Origin: Pseudomonadota bacterium | Lineage (GTDB): Bacteria > Pseudomonadota > Gammaproteobacteria > Burkholderiales > Gallionellaceae | Direction of reading: 5' to 3' | Assembly: GCA_021782995.1 (NCBI GenBank) | Contig: JAJXUI010000004.1 | Coordinates: 1-64,000, forward strand | DNA: 64,000 nucleotides | In this document: positions 59,357 through 64,000 of the stretch, one piece after another | Numbering within the stretch: the first letter of the stretch is position 1 | Layout: each line of letters begins with the position of its first letter | Position numbers and translations under genes: made by a program | The notes under the pieces: model-generated | Seen by the model: only the letters and a program-made list of their open reading frames with translations | Told to the model about the DNA's origin: nothing | Databases searched by the model: none

Positions 59357-60558
59357 TCTGTAAACAGGAATTTGATATGGCGGAAATAAGGGTCGTTTTC
59401 CGTGAAGGTTTTTGAAATATCGAATAATTTCAGAAGATTATCTTTGTCCTGGCAGTAAGTGGTATTCAAGTACACTTCGGCATCAATTTTTCCATCCAGA
59501 TAATGCAGCACGCACTGGTTGTAGGATTGTGTCGTTACCCCGAGTCCCTTGCACAGGTGCTCCAGCAGGAACTGGCGGGATGGCAGATGGATGTTCGGTT
59601 TGGCCAGTGCATCGTCTTCGGGGTCGATATGCACCATTACATCCAGCACATGATGGTTGTTCAGCACGGCAAGGCGTGCAGTTTCAGCGATGTAGTGTCC
59701 TTCCGAAACGCTGATTTTAGGATCAACAATGATGTGCGCATCCACCAGCGCATTGTCTGCCATCTTGCGCGTGCGCAATTCGTGCAGGCTGCGCACGCCG
59801 GGTGTGGAGAGCAGCGTATTGCGGATCGACTCGACCTCTGCTTCATCCAGCCCGGTATCCACCAGCTCGGACAGCGCTTCCAGTGCGAACTTCGCGCCCA
59901 TATGCGCAATCATGCCACCCACGACTGCGGCAGCCACCAGATCGAGGAAGGTATAACCCAGCAGATTGCCGCCAATACCCACCATCACCACCAGTGACGA
60001 TGCGGCATCGGAGCGCGCATGCCAGGCATTGGCCACCAGCATCTGCGAGCGCACACGTTGTGCCACTGCCAGCATGTAGCGGAACATGCCTTCCTTTGCC
60101 GCCAGTGCCACCAGTGCAATCCAGAAGGTGATCGGGTGCACGGCCTGCACATTTTCCGGATGTTGCAACCGCAGTCCGGCCGACACCAGCAAGATTACTC
60201 CGACTGCTGCCAGCGAAACGCCGAGGATCATCGAGGCGGCGGTTTCGATGCGCGCATGGCCGTAGGGATGATTGGCATCGGCATGGCGGTTGCCATGGCG
60301 ATTCGCGAACAACACCAGAATGTCCGCCAGCAGGTCGGAAAGCGAATGCATGCCGTCTGCCATCAGCGATTGCGAACGGCCAAAATAACCGGCCAGCACC
60401 TGCAACAGCGTCAACATCAGGTTAACGCCGATGCTGACCCAGGTGCTTTTTTGCGCGGCGGCAAAGCGCTCCGGGTGAGCAGGCTCAAACACGGATTTAT
60501 GGTCATGGCCATGTGTATGCCGATGGGAATGCGAGTGTGAGTGAGAATGTTTAGCCAT
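59344..60558 (-). CDS. Cation diffusion facilitator (CDF) metal exporter
   Basis: 404 residues. A His-rich metal tail opens the protein (residues 4-20, H-S and H-T repeats). Then six transmembrane segments with MADGMHSLSDLLADI (metal ligands His and Asp) and a second metal-site helix with HARSDAASSLVVMVG. The C-terminal cytoplasmic domain has the usual dimer fold, extended by about 90 residues compared with short family members. It exports Zn or another divalent metal by proton antiport; the exact ion is not decided. It is monocistronic. Confidence 0.9.
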   Translation of the reverse strand: MAKHSHSHSHSHRHTHGHDHKSVFEPAHPERFAAAQKSTWVSIGVNLMLTLLQVLAGYFGRSQSLMADGMHSLSDLLADILVLFANRHGNRHADANHPYGHARIETAASMILGVSLAAVGVILLVSAGLRLQHPENVQAVHPITFWIALVALAAKEGMFRYMLAVAQRVRSQMLVANAWHARSDAASSLVVMVGIGGNLLGYTFLDLVAAAVVGGMIAHMGAKFALEALSELVDTGLDEAEVESIRNTLLSTPGVRSLHELRTRKMADNALVDAHIIVDPKISVSEGHYIAETARLAVLNNHHVLDVMVHIDPEDDALAKPNIHLPSRQFLLEHLCKGLGVTTQSYNQCVLHYLDGKIDAEVYLNTTYCQDKDNLLKLFDISKTFTENDPYFRHIKFLFTDAPK

Positions 60559-60673
60559 GAGACTTGCCAGTGAGAGTTATGCCACGCAGAATAGCATCGA
60601 TCATGCAATTTTATAACCATAGGCAGGAGAATGGAAATTTGCAGCAGACCTGAGTAAACAAGGAGACGAGACA

Positions 60674-61126
60674 ATGGGCAAAATCACCGAAATTCTGAAT
60701 GCAGCACAAAATCGCGCAAAAGAACTCAACCTGCCATATGAAGGGGCGATGTTGCCTGCAGAGGCCTATGAAATCTGGCGCAATGCGCCGGGCGCGAAAC
60801 TGGTGGATGTGCGCAGTCGTGCCGAACTGGATTTTGTAGGGCGCATACCGGGTGCAGTGGAAATCGAATATCAGTCCTGGCCCGGCATGAAGGTCAATCC
60901 GCATTTCATGAACGCGATGCAGCAACAGGTGGACAAGGAATCGCTGGTAATGTTCATCTGCCGCACGGGCGGCCGTTCAGGCATGGCCGCACAGCTTGCC
61001 ATGCAGTCTGGATATCTCGATTGCTACAACGTGCTGCAAGGGTTTGAAGGCGATGCCACGCCAGACAAACAGCGCGGCAAGATCAATGGCTGGAAAGCAC
61101 TAGGTTTGCCGTGGGAACAAATGTAA
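60674..61126 (+). CDS. Rhodanese-domain protein
   Basis: 150 residues without signal peptide. One rhodanese domain with KLVDVRSRAELDFVGRIPGA and the active loop ICRTGGRSG, Cys96 the sulfur carrier, in a six-residue loop as in sulfurtransferases. The N-terminus (about 1-30) resembles a lead helix found in some bacterial single-domain rhodaneses. It transfers sulfane sulfur in the cytoplasm. RBS AGGAGA lies before the ATG. It is convergent with uppP, with 7 bases between the stops. Confidence 0.9.
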   Translation: MGKITEILNAAQNRAKELNLPYEGAMLPAEAYEIWRNAPGAKLVDVRSRAELDFVGRIPGAVEIEYQSWPGMKVNPHFMNAMQQQVDKESLVMFICRTGGRSGMAAQLAMQSGYLDCYNVLQGFEGDATPDKQRGKINGWKALGLPWEQM

Positions 61127-61133
61127 TCGGTGA

Positions 61134-61958
61134 TCAACCCACTGACCACTGCACCAGACCGCCGTAATAGGTGCCCAGCACCAGCAGGCCGAAGGCTATG
61201 CGATACCACGCAAAGATCGTGAAATCATGCGTGCTGATATAGCGCAGCAGCCAGCGCACGCAGAAGAATGCAGAAATGAATGAGGCTGCGAAACCCACTC
61301 CCCACATGCCAAGGTCATTCATACTGAGCAGTGCGCGTTCCTTGTAGAGCTCATACACAGTTGCCCCAATCAGCGTCGGCATCGCGAGGAAGAAGGTGAA
61401 TTCAGTCGCCGCTTTTCTATTCAGCCCGAAGAACAACCCGCCGATGATGGTTGCACCCGAGCGTGAAGTGCCCGGTATCAACGCAAGTGCTTGCGCAAAG
61501 CCTACCTTCAGTGCGTCCTTCCAGTTCAGATCATCCGCCGTTTCCACCGTCACCACATGCTTGCGCTTTTCCGCCCACAGAATGAACAGCGCGCCGATGA
61601 TGGAAGTGGTCGCCACGGTGATCGGATTGAACAATGCCGCCTTGATGTGCTTGCCAAATAGAAGCCCGATAATGGCCAGCGGCAGGAAGGCGATGAATAT
61701 GTTCAGCGCAAAACCCCTTGCCGAATCCTTTGTGGGCAGGTCATGCACCACCTGGAAAATCTTCGCGCGGTATTCCCACATCACCGCAAGGATCGCCGCA
61801 GACTGAATCACAATTTCAAACAGCTTGCCGCGTTCATCGTTGAAATTCAGCAGGCTGCCGGTCACAATCAAATGCCCTGTGCTGGAAATCGGCAAAAATT
61901 CAGTCAAACCTTCCACGATGCCGAGTATCGCGGCCTTGATCAGTAGCAAAATGTCCAT
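61134..61958 (-). CDS. uppP: Undecaprenyl-diphosphatase UppP (BacA)
   Basis: 274 residues with about eight transmembrane segments. Catalytic motifs [15 protein letters not shown] and [13 protein letters not shown] are clear. It removes one phosphate from undecaprenyl diphosphate to recycle the lipid carrier for peptidoglycan and gives bacitracin tolerance. Its leader overlaps an AT-rich islet just before the ATG. Confidence 0.96.
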   Translation of the reverse strand: MDILLLIKAAILGIVEGLTEFLPISSTGHLIVTGSLLNFNDERGKLFEIVIQSAAILAVMWEYRAKIFQVVHDLPTKDSARGFALNIFIAFLPLAIIGLLFGKHIKAALFNPITVATTSIIGALFILWAEKRKHVVTVETADDLNWKDALKVGFAQALALIPGTSRSGATIIGGLFFGLNRKAATEFTFFLAMPTLIGATVYELYKERALLSMNDLGMWGVGFAASFISAFFCVRWLLRYISTHDFTIFAWYRIAFGLLVLGTYYGGLVQWSVG

Positions 61959-61990
61959 TTATATATATTTGATTAAATTAAATTATTTTT
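61959..61990. repeat. AT-rich intergenic islet before uppP
   Basis: TTATATATATTTGATTAAAT and onward, from the uppP start to the end of the DUF1289 gene. Confidence 0.45.
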
Positions 61991-62182
61991 CATGCGGGCG
62001 CGCAGCTCTGCAATGCGGCGATTGACAGCAATCCGCTCCTCATCCGTCATCCCCGGCCACAGTGTCACCTCTTCAAAGGTACGCAAACAACTGCGGCATA
62101 CATCGTCGCCCAGCGCAGTGGTGCAATGCCCTACACATGGACAAACAGCGGTGATTTCAGTTTCATTGAGACAGATTGCCAT
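61973..62182 (-). CDS. DUF1289 small cysteine-rich protein
   Basis: 69 residues from the ATG at 62182; 11 further codons upstream are not supported. It has the DUF1289 pattern: CPCVGHC, then CRSCLRTFEEVTLWPGMTDEER. The four or five Cys suggest a zinc or iron-sulfur site. Function unknown. TATAAT lies 6 bases before the ATG and no Shine-Dalgarno is seen, so the mRNA may be leaderless. The gene ends in the AT-rich islet before uppP. Confidence 0.85.
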   Translation of the reverse strand: MAICLNETEITAVCPCVGHCTTALGDDVCRSCLRTFEEVTLWPGMTDEERIAVNRRIAELRARMKNNLI

Positions 62183-62246
62183 GCGCGAATTATAGCGGCT
62201 ACTGTCCTGAAGCACAGTTAGCCAGCCATATTTTTACAACTGAGGG

Positions 62247-62546
62247 TTAAGGTTTGGTTACATTCTCCAGTTGACTGAGCCATGCAAGTGCCTCTTCACG
62301 TGCATTGCCGCACATTTCAGCTGAAGGTTGCAGGCTGCCGCAAAATGCCGGACGTTCTGGCTTGCCAAACACTTTGCAGCGCAATTGCTCATCCAGCTGC
62401 ACGCAGGGCACACCTGCCGGCTTGCCGTTGGGCATGCCGGGTAGCGGAGAGGTGATTGAGGGGGAAATGCAGCAGGCGGCGCAGTGGGAGCGGCAGATCA
62501 GGTTATTGTCGTCCAATTTCTTCCAGCAATTCACTAATTTGTCCAT
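62247..62546 (-). CDS. YkgJ-family cysteine cluster protein
   Basis: 99 residues. Cys pattern [13 protein letters not shown] then [28 protein letters not shown] fits the YkgJ zinc- or iron-binding family, of unknown function. The ATG at 62546 overlaps the hepT end by 44 bases. A TTG at 62516, preceded by GGAAG, would give the more usual N-terminus close to the cluster. It lies on the same strand as hepT and may be read from its transcript. Confidence 0.85.
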   Translation of the reverse strand: MDKLVNCWKKLDDNNLICRSHCAACCISPSITSPLPGMPNGKPAGVPCVQLDEQLRCKVFGKPERPAFCGSLQPSAEMCGNAREEALAWLSQLENVTKP

Positions 62547-62871
62547 GAAGCTGGTTCAAATTGGAATGAATGGTTTTCCATACAATTTCCAGATCAACCT
62601 TGAAATATCCGTGCGCAAGGGCATTGCGCATTTCATACGCGGAGTTGAGCGGGAGCCACTCGTTATGCAATGCGAATTCGGAATGATATTTCTGGATATT
62701 GCGCGATGCTTCTCCAATAACCTCAAAATTCCGGATTACAGCATCCTGAGTTTTACGGTCACTCAGGAATCCGACTTCATCAAGGTCATCAACATATTCA
62801 TGAATACGTTCGATAGCTTCCTTGATATGAGAAAGGTAATCAATCAAACGAAGTACATCGGACTTGCTCAT
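62503..62871 (-). CDS. hepT: HepT-like toxin (DUF86, HEPN RNase)
   Basis: 122 residues, all-helical. The HEPN ribonuclease motif R-N-x3-H-x-Y is present as RNALAHGYF (Arg82, Asn83, His87, Tyr89). In characterised HepT/MntA pairs the antitoxin adds AMP units to the Tyr of this motif and blocks the RNase. The start overlaps the mntA end by 4 bases (ATGA), the usual order of this pair. Confidence 0.88.
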   Translation of the reverse strand: MSKSDVLRLIDYLSHIKEAIERIHEYVDDLDEVGFLSDRKTQDAVIRNFEVIGEASRNIQKYHSEFALHNEWLPLNSAYEMRNALAHGYFKVDLEIVWKTIHSNLNQLHGQISELLEEIGRQ

Positions 62872-63158
62872 ACTGGCAAGGCTTCCTTTAAAACCCTGTC
62901 TCGGAATTTGTCAGGCAAAGCGTTTGGTGTGAGCACATCGACTGAAATGCCCAATAGCTTTTTCAGCTCATACTGAATGGCGCCGATATCAAATAAAGTA
63001 GTTTCGCTTGTGGGTTCGACCAGCAAATCCAGGTCGCTTTCTTCCGTGTCCTCGCCGTGCAGCACAGAGCCAAACACGCGTACATTGCGCACGCGATGCT
63101 TCAGCGCGATTTCGCGAATCGCGTCACGGTGGGCTTGCAAGGCTTCGGAGGGGCGCAT
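62868..63158 (-). CDS. mntA: MntA-like nucleotidyltransferase antitoxin
   Basis: 96 residues, minimal nucleotidyltransferase. The GS-x10-DxD motif is complete: GSVLHGEDTEESDLD, with Gly30-Ser31 and Asp42, Asp44. It should transfer AMP from ATP to the HepT toxin. The overlapping hepT gene makes a toxin-antitoxin operon. An HNH nuclease gene stands divergent at 63324, so a small defence region may begin here. Confidence 0.88.
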   Translation of the reverse strand: MRPSEALQAHRDAIREIALKHRVRNVRVFGSVLHGEDTEESDLDLLVEPTSETTLFDIGAIQYELKKLLGISVDVLTPNALPDKFRDRVLKEALPV

Positions 63159-63323
63159 GGAGGTAAAGGTTATTGATAGTCTGAGGGATTATAGCTTGAG
63201 CACATAGATCAGCGTAAGGGGGCTCAGTGCGCTATCTACGGCCATAAATATCCGTGAAAATGCTTCGTGGCCAGGATAAACTGTAACGGAATAAAATTAT
63301 TGCCAATATTCGTGGAGGGCGTT

Positions 63324-64000
63324 GTGGCTGCCAATCGCTGGACGAAAGAACAACTTAAGCTCGTTTTTCATCTTTATTGCCAACTGCCGTTTGGAAAGTT
63401 GCACAGCCGAAATTCGGAAATCATTGAGCTAGCAAAGTTGATCGGGCGTACACCTAGTGCGGTTGCTATGAAGCTCGTAAATTTCGCGAGCCTTGACCCT
63501 GCAATTACAGAATCTGGGCGTAAAGGATTAGAAGGTGCATCAAAACTTGATCGGGAAATTTGGGATGAATTCCATGCTGATTGGGAAAAGCTTGCGGTAG
63601 AAAGTGAATTACTGCGACGTAGCCTCGATGCAAATGCGCTCATTGCTGACGAAGCTGACGAGCAATTGATTTCAGAAGATTTCACTGGAGAAACTCGCAA
63701 GGTAGTTACCGAACAACGCATCAAGCAAACATTCTTCCGTCGCGCCGTCTTGAGCAGCTATCGCGGGCGCTGCTGCATGTCTGGATTATCCGAGCCGCGC
63801 TTGTTGATCGCTAGCCACATCGTGCCATGGAGCAAAGACAAGGCTAATCGGCTCAATCCAAGCAATGGTCTTTGTCTATCAGCAATTCACGACCGTGCAT
63901 TTGATAAGGGGCTAATAACGATTGCCGCCGATATGAGGATCGTTGTCTCAGAGGAATTAAAACGGACTAAAGAAGCGTTTGTAGTCGAGGTCTTCGTGCC
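63324..64000 (+). CDS. HNH endonuclease-like protein (3' end cut by window edge)
   Basis: A GTG at 63324 with GGAGGG 4-6 bases before it opens a frame that runs to the right edge (225 codons). Residues 1-60 form a helical domain (RWTKEQLKLVFHLYCQLPFG..SAVAMKLVNFASLDP). The HNH_2-type nuclease core follows with CMSGL, LLIASHIVPWSKDKANRLNPSNG, and the closing AIHDRAFDKGL. This architecture is typical of small modification-dependent or defence-linked HNH nucleases. It is divergent from mntA, with about 165 bases between. The AT content is higher than that of housekeeping genes nearby. Confidence 0.82.
   Translation, partial: MAANRWTKEQLKLVFHLYCQLPFGKLHSRNSEIIELAKLIGRTPSAVAMKLVNFASLDPAITESGRKGLEGASKLDREIWDEFHADWEKLAVESELLRRSLDANALIADEADEQLISEDFTGETRKVVTEQRIKQTFFRRAVLSSYRGRCCMSGLSEPRLLIASHIVPWSKDKANRLNPSNGLCLSAIHDRAFDKGLITIAADMRIVVSEELKRTKEAFVVEVFV

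Noticed and set aside
1-64000. CRISPR array, rRNA or prophage
   Set aside because: No regularly spaced repeats, rRNA signatures or phage structural genes were seen.

Overview
The window is a dense chromosomal segment of a Gram-negative bacterium, most likely a betaproteobacterium of the Nitrosomonadales type. The evidence is the Trk, PilGHIJ-ChpA, RelA, GlnA-NtrBC and PyrB/PyrC' genes, a HPr with both His15 and Ser46, and a proteobacterial GshA of the ATP-grasp-like family. No rRNA, tRNA, CRISPR array, intact insertion sequence or origin was recognised. The species cannot be fixed from the sequence alone.

Left part (1-6.4 kb): a transketolase-like ThDP enzyme, cut by the left edge, is divergent from an IclR-type regulator. 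The gap between them carries two pairs of ATTTCA-N5-TGAAAT-like inverted repeats. From 2.4 to 6.2 kb lies an accessory islet. It holds an AT-rich gene whose N-terminus resembles the proteasome/HslV Ntn-hydrolase fold, a GNAT acetyltransferase, a lipoprotein, scattered copies of a GGGTCxxACTCGA-like motif, a scrap of a REP-associated tyrosine transposase, and a BrnT/BrnA toxin-antitoxin locus in which the toxin is broken and the antitoxin intact. The antitoxin sits 11 bases in front of relA.

Middle-left (6.4-21.3 kb): relA; a soluble-tail chemoreceptor with a FliA-type promoter; a minus-strand run of gshA, apbE, PTS EIIA(Man), HPr, EI, a PilZ protein and a YdjM-type membrane protein; a secreted thioredoxin-fold/beta-propeller pair; a periplasmic rhodanese; and a second chemoreceptor, also with a FliA-type promoter. 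The PTS has no sugar permease here and is probably regulatory.

Polyphosphate block (21.4-28.5 kb): two-domain PPK2, SixA, a Lys/Ala-rich DNA-binding-like protein, PPK1, a small outer-membrane barrel and exopolyphosphatase. Then follow FrnE-like DsbA, a tautomerase, RsmE, a thioredoxin-like protein, an inositol-monophosphatase-family enzyme and the TrkA-TrkH potassium uptake pair.

Twitching chemosensory operon (35.1-44.4 kb): pilG, pilH, pilI, pilJ and a 1996-residue chpA, with no pilK between pilJ and chpA. It is followed by algH, ruvX, pyrB and a pyrC-like gene lacking the catalytic HxH, then prlC, a DUF4124-glutaredoxin protein and an exonuclease III.

Right part (51.4-64 kb): two tandem TraF_2-type outer-membrane paralogues; ntrC, ntrB, a DUF4124 protein and glnA. 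glnA has a clear sigma-54 promoter and two upstream NtrC-like sites, so the nitrogen two-component system and its main target lie side by side. Then come a CDF metal exporter, a rhodanese, UppP, two small cysteine-rich proteins, a HepT/MntA toxin-antitoxin pair and an HNH nuclease cut by the right edge.
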